From the NCBI RefSeq assembly GCF_029265375.1, contig NZ_JAJUJJ010000025.1, forward strand, positions 1-38,451: a DNA stretch of 38,451 bases, read 5' to 3'. Positions 25,591 through 32,601 of the stretch are shown one piece after another; the stretch's first letter is position 1; each line of letters starts with the position of its first letter. The notes under the pieces were generated by a model, which searched no databases, had not been told where the DNA came from, and saw only the letters and a list, made by a program, of their open reading frames with translations. This DNA is from Nesterenkonia sp. (GTDB taxonomy: Bacteria; Actinomycetota; Actinomycetes; Actinomycetales; Micrococcaceae). A program made the translations under genes and the position numbers.

Positions 25591-25619
25591 ACCGTAAATG
25601 TTCAAGCCAGTGTGTTCAA
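25591..25619 (-). promoter_or_regulatory. Promoter of the metN riboswitch unit
   Basis: On the minus strand TTGAAC (25614-25619) and TACGGT (25591-25596) are separated by 17 bases. The distance from the -10 to P1 is 24 bases, against 23 in copy 1. The GAACATTTA segment just upstream of and into the -10 is shared by both promoters. Confidence 0.65.
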
Positions 25620-25654
25620 AATGATCACGTCTGCGCGGACACACTTCGCAACTT

Positions 25655-25684
25655 TTGCCCCGCTGGGGCGGCCGGGCTTACCGT
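25655..25684 (+). promoter_or_regulatory. Candidate promoter of the flavin reductase-acs-metY unit
   Basis: TTGCCC (25655-25660) and TACCGT (25679-25684) are 18 bases apart on the plus strand, with the -10 ending 7 bases before the riboswitch. It is divergent from the metN promoter, with about 35 bases between the two -35 elements. Confidence 0.5.
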
Positions 25685-25691
25685 GGAGGGG

Positions 25692-25776
25692 TCCATCCCG
25701 AGCGGCCGAGAGACCTGGCTCTTCGACGCCGCAGCAACCCGGAGACTGCCGGGTGCTACCGCCAGGATCGATGGGA
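25692..25776 (+). promoter_or_regulatory. SAM riboswitch (S-box type), copy 3
   Basis: A plus-strand leader that keeps the S-box skeleton with covarying stems: P1 CCATC/GATGG, P2 GCGGC/GCCGC (GCGAC/GTCGC in copies 1 and 2), kink-turn CGAGAGA, GCAACC, P3 CGG/CCG, GGTGCTA and pseudoknot CCTGGC/GCCAGG (TCTGGC/GCCAGA elsewhere). GATGG runs into GGGAG, the Shine-Dalgarno sequence 10 bases before the ATG at 25788. The stretch between the pseudoknot and P2 (TCTTCGA) departs from the usual CCCGATGA. Confidence 0.85.
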
Positions 25777-25787
25777 GTGTGTAACTG

Positions 25788-26399
25788 ATGAGCGTATCCA
25801 CCGCCGCGCCGCCGCAGCTGAGCTCTTTGGACCTGCGCGCCGCCTTCGCCCACGTCCCGCAGAGCGTGGTGCTGATCGGCGCCGAGATCGCCGGGGCCCC
25901 GGCCGGTCTGCTGGCCTCCACCTTCACCGTGGGTGTTTCGCTGGATCCGCCGCTTGCCACCGTGGCTGTCCAGCACAGCTCCCGCACCTGGCCGCAGCTG
26001 CGCGAGCATCCCGGGCATCTGGGTGTCTCTGTGCTCGGCGGGCACCAGGAGCATCTGCCCCGGCAGCTGGCCACCAAGGACTCTGTGGAGCGCTTCGCCG
26101 GGGTGGAGTATGAGACCAACGACGACGGCGCCCTGCTGCTTCCGGATTCGCCGCTGCGGCTGAGCACCCGGATCTATGACCAGTTTCCCGCCGGCGACCA
26201 TGACGTGGTGGTCCTGGAGATCCTGGGCCTGAGCACCGACTCATCGCAGCCGGGGCTGGTCTTCCACCGCAGCGGGTTCACCCCGCTGGCTTCCCCTGAG
26301 GCGCAGACCACCGCTGAGCGTCCCTCCCAGGGCACGGCCGGCAGCGCCGCAGGTGCTTCCGGCGAGCTTCAGGCTCACCGCGCCGGCCGGAAGGCCTGA
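25788..26399 (+). CDS. Flavin reductase family protein (FMN reductase partner)
   Basis: A 203-residue protein of the flavin reductase-like (HpaC/DszD, PF01613) family: AGLLASTFTVGVSLDPPLATVAVQHSSRTWP binds the flavin, followed by LGVSVLGGHQEHLPRQLA; the DHDVVVLEILGL and PGLVFHRSGF strands complete the split barrel. The last 35 residues are a polar tail. It should reduce FMN with NAD(P)H and hand FMNH2 to the three flavin monooxygenases encoded in units A and B, none of which has its own reductase nearby. It is the first gene behind riboswitch copy 3. Confidence 0.9.
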   Translation: MSVSTAAPPQLSSLDLRAAFAHVPQSVVLIGAEIAGAPAGLLASTFTVGVSLDPPLATVAVQHSSRTWPQLREHPGHLGVSVLGGHQEHLPRQLATKDSVERFAGVEYETNDDGALLLPDSPLRLSTRIYDQFPAGDHDVVVLEILGLSTDSSQPGLVFHRSGFTPLASPEAQTTAERPSQGTAGSAAGASGELQAHRAGRKA

Positions 26400-26405
26400 G
26401 CCACG

Positions 26406-28496
26406 GTGAGAAGCTCTGTCCTCACCTCGCAAACCCCTGCTGCCCAGCAGGAAACCCACCCGCTGCAGGCCGATGTGCACCGCTGGCCGGAGCCGATTCC
26501 GGGTGATGAGCCGGCGCGCCTAGCGTTCTGGGAGCGGGCCTCGCAGCTGCTGGACTGGGAGACCGCCAGCCATACGGTGCATGCCTGGACTCCTGCGGAC
26601 CCGCAGGCGCGCCGCGGCCCGGAGATCCGCTGGTTCCTGGGCGGGCGGCTCAATGCCGCGGTCAACTGTGTGGACCGGCATGTGGCCGCCGGCCGCGGGG
26701 ATGTGCCCGCCCTGCTCTTCGAAGGAGAGCCCGGAGACCGGCTGACGGTCAGCTACGCGGATCTGCAGCGCCGGGTCAGCCAGGCCGCCAATGCGCTGAC
26801 GACCCTGGGGGTCGGCCCCGGAGACCGCGTGGTGATCTACCTGCCGGTGCTGGTGGAGACCATTGTGATCACCCTGGCCTGCGCTCGCATCGGCGCGGTC
26901 CACCAGCTGGTCTTCGGCGGGTTCTCCGCCGAGGCGCTGCGGTTCCGCATCGAAGACACCGGTGCGAAGCTGCTGGTCACCACCGACGGCCAGTTCCGCC
27001 GCGGCCAAGCAGTTGCAGTCAAAGCCGCCGCCGACGCCGCAGTCCAGGGGCTGACCACCGATGCCGGAGGCAGCCTGGAGCACGTGCTGGTCATCCGCCG
27101 CACCGGCTCGGCGATCAGCTGGAATGACCATGACCTCTGCGGCGATGGCCTGGGCCGGGATCTGTGGTGGCATGAGGTCGTGGACACCGCCTCCGCGCAG
27201 CACATCCCGGAGTTCTTCGACGCCGAGCACCCGCTGTTCATCATGTACACCTCCGGCACCACGGGCAAGCCCAAAGGCCTGGTGCACACCACCGGCGGAT
27301 ACCTCACCGGCGCGGTGTACAGCTATCTGCGGCTGTTCGCGCATCCGGATCCGGCCCAGCGCGACCAGGACGTCCACTGGTGCACCGCAGACTTGGCCTG
27401 GGTCACCGCCCAAACCTATGAGATCTACGGGCCGCTGGCGGCCGGGGCCACTCAGGTGATCTATGAGGGGGTGCCGAATGTGCCGCATCCGGGCCGGCAC
27501 TTTGAGATCATCGCCCGCCACCGGGTCACCAGCTACTACACCGCCCCCACGCTGGTGCGCTCCCTGATGGGCTGGTTCCCCCAAGGGGTGCCGCAGGACT
27601 ATGACCTCTCCAGCATCCGGCTGGCCGGCACCGTGGGTGAGGCGGTCAACCCGGAGGCCGCCGCATGGCTGCGCAGCCAGATCGGCCGGGACACCCGTGA
27701 CAGCCGGGGCGCGCCGTCGCTGCCGCTGGTGGACACCTGGTGGCAGTCCGAATCCGGCTCCACGGTGCTCTCCCCGCGTCCGGAGGAGCAGTCCGTCCCG
27801 GGCAGTGTGGCCGGGCCGATGCCCGGCTGGGAGGTGGAGGTGGTCGACGACGCCGGCTGGCCGGTGCCTGCCGGGGTGCAGGGCAATGTGGTGATCACCG
27901 CCGTCGGGCCGTCGATGGCCCGCACCGTCTGGGGCGACCCGGAGCGGTTCTTCACCAGCTACTGGCAGAAATATGTCGCCCAGGGCTGGTTCTTAGCCGG
28001 GGACGCGGCCGTGCGTGACGCGCAGGGCAATATCTGGATCCGGGGACGGATTGATGAGGCCATCAATGTCTCCGGGCATCTGCTCTCCACCATTGAGATC
28101 GAATCCGCCCTGGTCAGTCACCCAGATGTGGTGGAGGCCGGGGTGGCCGCCGTCGCCGATGCCACCACCGGTCATGCCGCAGTCGCCTTCGTGGTGCTCA
28201 GCAGTGCCGCGGCCGAGCGGATTTCCGGCGATCCTGCGGCCGAGCGTGCCCTGGCCGGGGAGCTGCGCGCCCATGTGGGGCAGGTGATCGGCCCGGTGGC
28301 CAAGCCGCGGGAGGTCATCCCGGTCCCGGAGGTGCCCAAGACCCGGTCCGGGAAGATCATGCGCCGGCTGCTCAGCCAGCTGCACAGCGGTGAGCCGCTG
28401 GGCGATACCACCAGCCTGCAGAACGAACCCTGTGTGCCGCAGATCCGCCGGATCTGTGAAGCGCGCGGAACGATGAGAGAGGTGCCCACCCCGTGA
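26406..28496 (+). CDS. acs: Acetyl-CoA synthetase
   Basis: A 696-residue AMP-forming acyl-CoA synthetase: core motif YTSGTTGKPKG at 281-291, DTWWQSESGS for adenylate binding, the hinge region RGRIDEAINVSGHLLSTIEIE and the catalytic/acetylation Lys650 in KTRSGKIMRR. The N-terminal segment (HRWPEPIPGDEPARLAFWER) and the overall pattern fit acetate as substrate. It is slightly longer than typical Acs (about 650) because of a polar C-terminal tail. It starts with GTG 6 bases after the reductase stop, and its stop overlaps metY (GTGA). Finding it inside a SAM-controlled methionine operon suggests that it recovers the acetate MetY releases. Confidence 0.92.
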   Translation: MRSSVLTSQTPAAQQETHPLQADVHRWPEPIPGDEPARLAFWERASQLLDWETASHTVHAWTPADPQARRGPEIRWFLGGRLNAAVNCVDRHVAAGRGDVPALLFEGEPGDRLTVSYADLQRRVSQAANALTTLGVGPGDRVVIYLPVLVETIVITLACARIGAVHQLVFGGFSAEALRFRIEDTGAKLLVTTDGQFRRGQAVAVKAAADAAVQGLTTDAGGSLEHVLVIRRTGSAISWNDHDLCGDGLGRDLWWHEVVDTASAQHIPEFFDAEHPLFIMYTSGTTGKPKGLVHTTGGYLTGAVYSYLRLFAHPDPAQRDQDVHWCTADLAWVTAQTYEIYGPLAAGATQVIYEGVPNVPHPGRHFEIIARHRVTSYYTAPTLVRSLMGWFPQGVPQDYDLSSIRLAGTVGEAVNPEAAAWLRSQIGRDTRDSRGAPSLPLVDTWWQSESGSTVLSPRPEEQSVPGSVAGPMPGWEVEVVDDAGWPVPAGVQGNVVITAVGPSMARTVWGDPERFFTSYWQKYVAQGWFLAGDAAVRDAQGNIWIRGRIDEAINVSGHLLSTIEIESALVSHPDVVEAGVAAVADATTGHAAVAFVVLSSAAAERISGDPAAERALAGELRAHVGQVIGPVAKPREVIPVPEVPKTRSGKIMRRLLSQLHSGEPLGDTTSLQNEPCVPQIRRICEARGTMREVPTP

Positions 28497-29857
28497 CCGC
28501 AGATCACCAGCCCACAGACCACCTGCCCGCCGGCTCAGCCACCGGCAATGGCCGCAGCCTGAAGGAGCGGACCCAGTTCGGCTTCCGCACCCGCGCACTG
28601 CACGCCGGCGCGGTGCCGGACACCGTCAACGGCACCCGGGCGGTGCCGATCCACCAGTCCACCTCCTTCGTGTTCAAGGACACCGCCGATGCGGCCAACC
28701 TGTTCGCGCTGCAGAAGTACGGCAATATCTACTCCCGGATCGGCAACCCGACCGTCGCCGCCCTGGAGGAGCGCCTGGCCTCCCTGGAGGGCGGCATCGG
28801 CGCGGTGGCCACCGCCTCCGGGATGAGCGCGGAGTTCTTAGTCTTCGCCGCCCTCTGCGAGCAGGGCGACCATATTGTGGCCAGTTCCAAGCTCTACGGC
28901 GGTACGGTCACCCAGCTGGACGTCTCGCTGCGTCGGTTCGGGATCGAGACCACCTTCGTCGACTCCGATGAGGCCGCCGACTTCGAGGCTGCACTGCAGG
29001 AGAACACCAAGCTGATCTTCACCGAGGCGGTGACCAACCCCAGCTCCGACGTCGTGGATCTGCCCGGCCTGGGTGAGGTGGCCCGCAGTCACGGAATCCC
29101 GCTGGTGGTGGACTCCACCCTGACCACGCCGTTCCTGTTCCGGCCGCTGGAGCACGGAGCGGATATCGTCACCCATTCGGTGACCAAGTTCCTCGGCGGC
29201 CACGGCACCACCCTGGGCGGGGTGATTGTGGAGTCCGGACGGTTCCCGTGGGACAACGGGAAGTTCCCGCAGATGACCGAGCCGGTGGCCTCCTACGGCG
29301 GGCTGTCCTGGTGGGGGAACTTCGGCGAGTACGGCTTCCTGACCAAGATCCGGGCTGAGCAGCTGCGCGATTTCGGCCCGTCGCTGACTCCGCAGGCCGC
29401 TTTCCAGCTGATCCAGGGTGTGGAGACTCTGCCGCAGCGGATGGTCGAGCATACGGCCAATGCCCAGAAGGTGGCCGAATGGCTGGAGGCCGATCCCCGA
29501 GTGGAGTATGTGAACTTCGCCGGCCTGCCCAGTCACCGCCATCACGCCCGGGCTCAGCAGCTGCTGCCCGAGGGCGTCAGCCCGGTGTTCAGCTTCGGGG
29601 TCGCCGGCGGCCGGGAGACCGGTGCGCGGTTCATCGAGTCGCTGCAGCTGGCCAGTCACCTGGCCAATGTGGGAGATGCACGGACCCTGATCCTGCATCC
29701 AGCCTCCACCACGCACCAGCAGCTCTCGGCCGAGCAGCTGGCCGCCGGAGGCATCGGCGAGGATCTGGTGCGGATTTCCGTGGGCCTGGAGGACGTTGAG
29801 GACATTATCTGGGACCTGGACCAGGCCCTGGAGGCGGCCACCGGAGCGCACCGGTGA
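28493..29857 (+). CDS. metY: O-acetylhomoserine sulfhydrylase
   Basis: A 454-residue PLP enzyme of the Cys/Met metabolism family. It makes homocysteine and acetate from O-acetylhomoserine and sulfide (or the methionine analogue from methanethiol). The N-terminal FGFRTRALHAGAVPDTVNGTR, the YSRIGNPTV motif, VVDSTLTTPFL and the PLP Lys232 in SVTKFLGGHGT are clear. FGEYGFLTKIRAEQLRDFGPSLTP and HPASTTHQQLSAEQ distinguish this branch from cystathionine synthases. It starts with GTG overlapping the acs stop and ends overlapping the CoA-binding gene. The SAM riboswitch upstream makes it the terminal step of the sulfur regulon. Confidence 0.95.
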   Translation: MTADHQPTDHLPAGSATGNGRSLKERTQFGFRTRALHAGAVPDTVNGTRAVPIHQSTSFVFKDTADAANLFALQKYGNIYSRIGNPTVAALEERLASLEGGIGAVATASGMSAEFLVFAALCEQGDHIVASSKLYGGTVTQLDVSLRRFGIETTFVDSDEAADFEAALQENTKLIFTEAVTNPSSDVVDLPGLGEVARSHGIPLVVDSTLTTPFLFRPLEHGADIVTHSVTKFLGGHGTTLGGVIVESGRFPWDNGKFPQMTEPVASYGGLSWWGNFGEYGFLTKIRAEQLRDFGPSLTPQAAFQLIQGVETLPQRMVEHTANAQKVAEWLEADPRVEYVNFAGLPSHRHHARAQQLLPEGVSPVFSFGVAGGRETGARFIESLQLASHLANVGDARTLILHPASTTHQQLSAEQLAAGGIGEDLVRISVGLEDVEDIIWDLDQALEAATGAHR

Positions 29858-30444
29858 GCCGGCGGGGATCCCAGGCAGCGCAGAAGCAGGCGGCAGGAAG
29901 CGAGCAGAGGATGAGCACCCAGACACAGGCAGAGGCCACCGAAGCCCACCCCCACGGGATCTGGGCCGAGCCCAGTCCGGCGCAGCGGTTGCAGCTGCTG
30001 CGCAGCGCAGAGTCGGTGGCGATCATCGGGATGAGCGATAACCCCTCCCGGTCCAGCTACTTTGTGGCGACCTATCTGAAGGCGGACTCCACCTACCGGC
30101 TCTACTGGGTCAATCCGCGCCTGGTCGGCAAGACCGTGCTCGGCGAGCCCGGATACGCCTCGCTGCAGGACCTTCCGGAAGCCCCGGACATTGTGGTGGC
30201 CTTCCGGCGGCCGGAGGATCTTCCCGGACTGGCGGAGGAGGCTGCGGCTGCGGGTGCGAAGACGCTGTGGGCGCAGCTGGGCATCGAGTCGCCCGAGGCG
30301 ATGCAGAAGGCCACCGACTTGGGGCTGAACGCGGTGCACAACCGGTGCATCAAGATCGAGCATGGCCGGTTCCACGGGAACCTGCACCTGGGTGGGTTCG
30401 ACACTGGGGTGATCTCGGCCAAGCGTCAGCTGCGCGACGCCTGA
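29854..30444 (+). CDS. CoA-binding domain protein
   Basis: A 196-residue protein of the CoA_binding_2 (PF13380) family with a Rossmann-like core: VAIIGMSDNPSRSSYFVATYL, YWVNPRLVGKTVLGEPGYASL, PDIVVAFRRPEDLPGLAEEA, and the conserved C-terminal CIKIEHGRF. Such small proteins often follow metY in actinobacteria, but their role is not established. The GTG at 29854 gives a GTGA overlap with metY; the ATG at 29911, behind AGGAAG, is an alternative that drops 19 poorly conserved residues. It closes the plus-strand SAM-controlled operon. Confidence 0.85.
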   Translation: MSRRGSQAAQKQAAGSEQRMSTQTQAEATEAHPHGIWAEPSPAQRLQLLRSAESVAIIGMSDNPSRSSYFVATYLKADSTYRLYWVNPRLVGKTVLGEPGYASLQDLPEAPDIVVAFRRPEDLPGLAEEAAAAGAKTLWAQLGIESPEAMQKATDLGLNAVHNRCIKIEHGRFHGNLHLGGFDTGVISAKRQLRDA

Positions 30445-30458
30445 ACCGCCCGGCCTGC

Positions 30459-30475
30459 TACCAGGTTGGTATCAT
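30459..30475 (+). promoter_or_regulatory. Operator and -10 box of the toxin-antitoxin operon
   Basis: TACCA-GGT-TGGTA (30459-30471) is a perfect 5-bp inverted repeat that overlaps TATCAT (30470-30475), a -10-like box ending 6 bases before the antitoxin ATG. This placement suits autorepression by the RHH antitoxin and a leaderless transcript. Confidence 0.5.
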
Positions 30476-30481
30476 GGTGGT

Positions 30482-30688
30482 ATGGCTATGACTTTGCGTC
30501 TGCCCGAGGAGCTGGATCGGCGGCTCGATGAACTTGCTGCTCAGCGGCATACCTCGAAGCACTCTCTGGTCCTGCAGGCTGTTGAGGAGCTTGTCCGCGC
30601 CCAGGACGCCCAGGAGAAGATCGACCGGGCGGTGGACTATACGTTTGAACGCTACGGCGACGTGGTGGACCGACTCGCTGACGCCTGA
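30482..30688 (+). CDS. RHH-type antitoxin
   Basis: A 68-residue protein with the ribbon-helix-helix pattern: the strand MTLRLPEELDRRLDELA followed by helices HTSKHSLVLQAVEELVRA, then an acidic tail (EKIDRAVDYTFERYGDVVDRLADA) expected to bind the toxin. It should bind the operator just upstream as a dimer and neutralise the Doc-like protein encoded next. The stop shares one base with the toxin start (TGATG). Confidence 0.88.
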   Translation: MAMTLRLPEELDRRLDELAAQRHTSKHSLVLQAVEELVRAQDAQEKIDRAVDYTFERYGDVVDRLADA

Positions 30689-31053
30689 TGCAGCGCATCA
30701 CGCTGGCTCAAGCACTCGGCGTCATCGACAGGCTGGGCTTCTATGTGCGCGACGAGGGACTTCTGGAGTCCGCGTTGGCTCGTCCGGCCGCCTCAGTCTT
30801 CGGCCGCCCCGCATACGCCTCACTCCCCTTAGCCGCCGCCGCTCAGACTGAGTCGCTGGCCCGGAACCACCCGCTGCTCGACGGCAACAAGCGGACCGCC
30901 TTCTTTCTGCTGAACGTCTTTCTGTCGCTCAACGATGCCCGGCTGGAGGCCAGCGACGACGAGTTGTTCACCTATATCGTCGACGTCGCCCGAGGGACGT
31001 TGGACTTAGACGGCTCGGCTGAGTTCCTCCGCGGCCACCTCACTGCCTGGTAG
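30688..31053 (+). CDS. Fic/Doc-family toxin
   Basis: A 121-residue protein with the Fic/Doc motif HPLLDGNKRTA (His61 to Ala71), matching HxFx(D/A)GNKR except for Leu in place of Phe. The size and pairing with an RHH antitoxin point to the Doc type, whose known member phosphorylates elongation factor Tu; nucleotidylation of another target is also possible. Both key residues, His61 and Lys68, are intact, so it is probably active. Confidence 0.88.
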   Translation: MQRITLAQALGVIDRLGFYVRDEGLLESALARPAASVFGRPAYASLPLAAAAQTESLARNHPLLDGNKRTAFFLLNVFLSLNDARLEASDDELFTYIVDVARGTLDLDGSAEFLRGHLTAW

Positions 31054-31142
31054 ACCTACCGACGCCGACGAGGAGTGCCCCGCTCGGTGCCTCCGGCTTC
31101 GGCCACCCGCAACGCCCACGCGCGCCGACCCGCACACCTGCA

Positions 31143-31157
31143 AGCTGGAAACCAGCT
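31143..31157. promoter_or_regulatory. Palindrome upstream of the surface-protein operon promoter
   Basis: AGCTGG-AAA-CCAGCT is a perfect 6-bp inverted repeat ending 8 bases before the -35 box at 31166. Its position suits a regulator site; it could also be a small terminator hairpin for the toxin gene, since a short A-run follows. It lies in the 283-base gap between the Doc gene and the first TasA-like gene. Confidence 0.4.
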
Positions 31158-31165
31158 GAAAAACC

Positions 31166-31195
31166 TTGCAGAAACCTGAATGCCCCAGATATTCT
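31166..31195 (+). promoter_or_regulatory. Promoter of the SipW/TasA-like operon
   Basis: TTGCAG (31166-31171) and TATTCT (31190-31195) are 18 bases apart, a good match to a housekeeping promoter. The predicted 5' leader is about 135 bases and GC-rich; no known riboswitch was recognised in it. Confidence 0.6.
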
Positions 31196-31336
31196 GAACT
31201 GTGGCGAGTGCCATTCTCAGCTCGGGGAGGCATTCCCGGTACTACGCGTCCGCCGGGCGCCGCGGCAGCGCACCCAGCTGGCCGCCTCCTCATGCAGATC
31301 ACGGCTGACTTCCAGCCACTCTCGAAAGAAGCATCT

Positions 31337-31969
31337 ATGACTCAGCACCCCGCTCCCGCTGCATCCTCCACCGACCGCCGCCGCAAAGTTCAGGCCGTTC
31401 TGGCCGGCGGTGTGGTCCTCGGCATCGGCGCTGCCGTGACCCTGGCTGCGTGGAATGACTCCGAATTCGCCTTCGGCACCTTCGGATCGGCCTCATTCAA
31501 TCTGGAGGGCTCCACCGACGGCACAACCTATGCGGACAACGACTCCGAAGGTGCCGCCGCCGAACTGGAGTTTTCAGCAGAGAACGTGATCCCCGGCGAG
31601 ACCCTCTACGCCCCCTTCTGGGTTCGTCTGGACGAGGCGACCACGGTGGACGGCACGATCGAGGCCGAGGACGGTATTGAGATCGTCGCTTCCGAGGGCG
31701 CCAACGTGGATTTTCTGTCCTACTCCGTCTACGCCGACCCGGCCAGCTGCGATGCTGAAGGCGTCGCCGACGGCACCCCGGTAGCCTCGGGCGCCGATCT
31801 CTCCGCGGGCGTGGGCTCCGAGCAGACCCTGAACCTCACTGCAGGCGACGGCGCCGCCGGCACCCCCATTCAGCTGTGCTTCGTGGTGCAGGCTAATGAG
31901 ACAGAGCTGCAGCAGGGAGAGCCGGCCAGCGCCACGTGGCAGGTCCTCGCCACTTCGCTTGAGGGCTGA
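31337..31969 (+). CDS. TasA/camelysin-like secreted protein with SipW-type signal, 1
   Basis: A 210-residue secreted protein. The signal peptide is DRRRKVQAVLAGGVVLGIG, followed by LAAWNDSEFAFGTF (36-49), the pattern of SipW-dependent signal peptides in TasA and camelysin-type proteins (compare the WAAFND of Bacillus TasA). The mature part is rich in beta-strand patterns, acidic (many Asp/Glu) and has two Cys in positions matched in the next protein. It could be a fibre or surface-layer subunit. The ATG at 31337 is preferred because upstream in-frame sequence disrupts the signal peptide; the Shine-Dalgarno sequence (GAAAGAAG) is weak. Confidence 0.82.
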   Translation: MTQHPAPAASSTDRRRKVQAVLAGGVVLGIGAAVTLAAWNDSEFAFGTFGSASFNLEGSTDGTTYADNDSEGAAAELEFSAENVIPGETLYAPFWVRLDEATTVDGTIEAEDGIEIVASEGANVDFLSYSVYADPASCDAEGVADGTPVASGADLSAGVGSEQTLNLTAGDGAAGTPIQLCFVVQANETELQQGEPASATWQVLATSLEG

Positions 31970-32601
31970 TGACACGGCACCCGAACCGTCCATCACCACC
32001 GTCCAGCACTCGCTCGTCCCTGTGGCTGCGCAGGGTCCGCGCACTGCTGGCCGCGGGGGTGGTGCTGGGCGTGGGCGCCACAGTGACGATGGCGGCATGG
32101 AATGACTCCGAGTACGCCACCGGCACCGTCACCGCGGGGACCTTCGCGCTGGAGGGCTCAGTCGACGGCGCCACGTTCACAGCCACTGACGCCTCCAACC
32201 CCCATTCCTTGGGCTTCTCGCCTGGCGCTGACCTGATTCCTGGCTCCACCAGTTACGCGCTGTTCAGCGTGCGCACCCAGGAAGGTTCCACCGGCGGCAG
32301 CGTCCAGGTGCTGGCCGATGACGGCAATACTGGCGGGCTGAACCAGCACCTGACCTATGGTCTGCGCACCATCGGGGGCACCACCTGCAACGCCACCACC
32401 TTTGAGGCGGGCACTGCGGTGGTGCAGCGCGGCTCGGCAATGACCGCTGACGCCCCATCCAGCCAGCCGGTAGCGGCCGACCAGGGATCCACTGTGAACT
32501 ACTGCCTGGAGCTCACCCTGAACAGTGACGCCCCCAATGACGCCCAGGGAGCCACGGCCTCCCCGGGCTGGCAGTTCCTAGGCACCAGCTCAAGCGAGTG
32601 A
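31969..32601 (+). CDS. TasA/camelysin-like secreted protein with SipW-type signal, 2
   Basis: A 210-residue paralogue of the preceding protein. RRVRALLAAGVVLGVGATVT leads to MAAWNDSEYATGTVTAGTF (41-59), and both genes keep nearly the same DNA across AAWNDSE. The mature region is less acidic, rich in Thr, Ser and Gly, with two Cys. Its ATG overlaps the upstream stop by one base (TGATG) and its stop overlaps the signal peptidase start (GTGA), so the three genes are translated together. It is likely a second subunit or minor component of the same extracellular structure. Confidence 0.82.
   Translation: MTRHPNRPSPPSSTRSSLWLRRVRALLAAGVVLGVGATVTMAAWNDSEYATGTVTAGTFALEGSVDGATFTATDASNPHSLGFSPGADLIPGSTSYALFSVRTQEGSTGGSVQVLADDGNTGGLNQHLTYGLRTIGGTTCNATTFEAGTAVVQRGSAMTADAPSSQPVAADQGSTVNYCLELTLNSDAPNDAQGATASPGWQFLGTSSSE

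Noticed and set aside
25602-26201. Minus-strand open frame upstream of metN ending in AKCVRADVIILN, considered as a monooxygenase gene fragment.
   Set aside because: Most of it is antisense to the flavin reductase. Only the last dozen codons resemble the monooxygenase end, so it is reported as a possible trace, not as a gene.
31166-31336. An upstream in-frame start for the first TasA-like protein.
   Set aside because: It would place about 57 non-conserved residues before the signal peptide and would begin inside the predicted -35 box.
31201-31336. A riboswitch in the long leader of the SipW/TasA-like operon, for example for cyclic di-GMP.
   Set aside because: None of the conserved core motifs of known aptamers was recognised; only minor GC-rich stems are visible.
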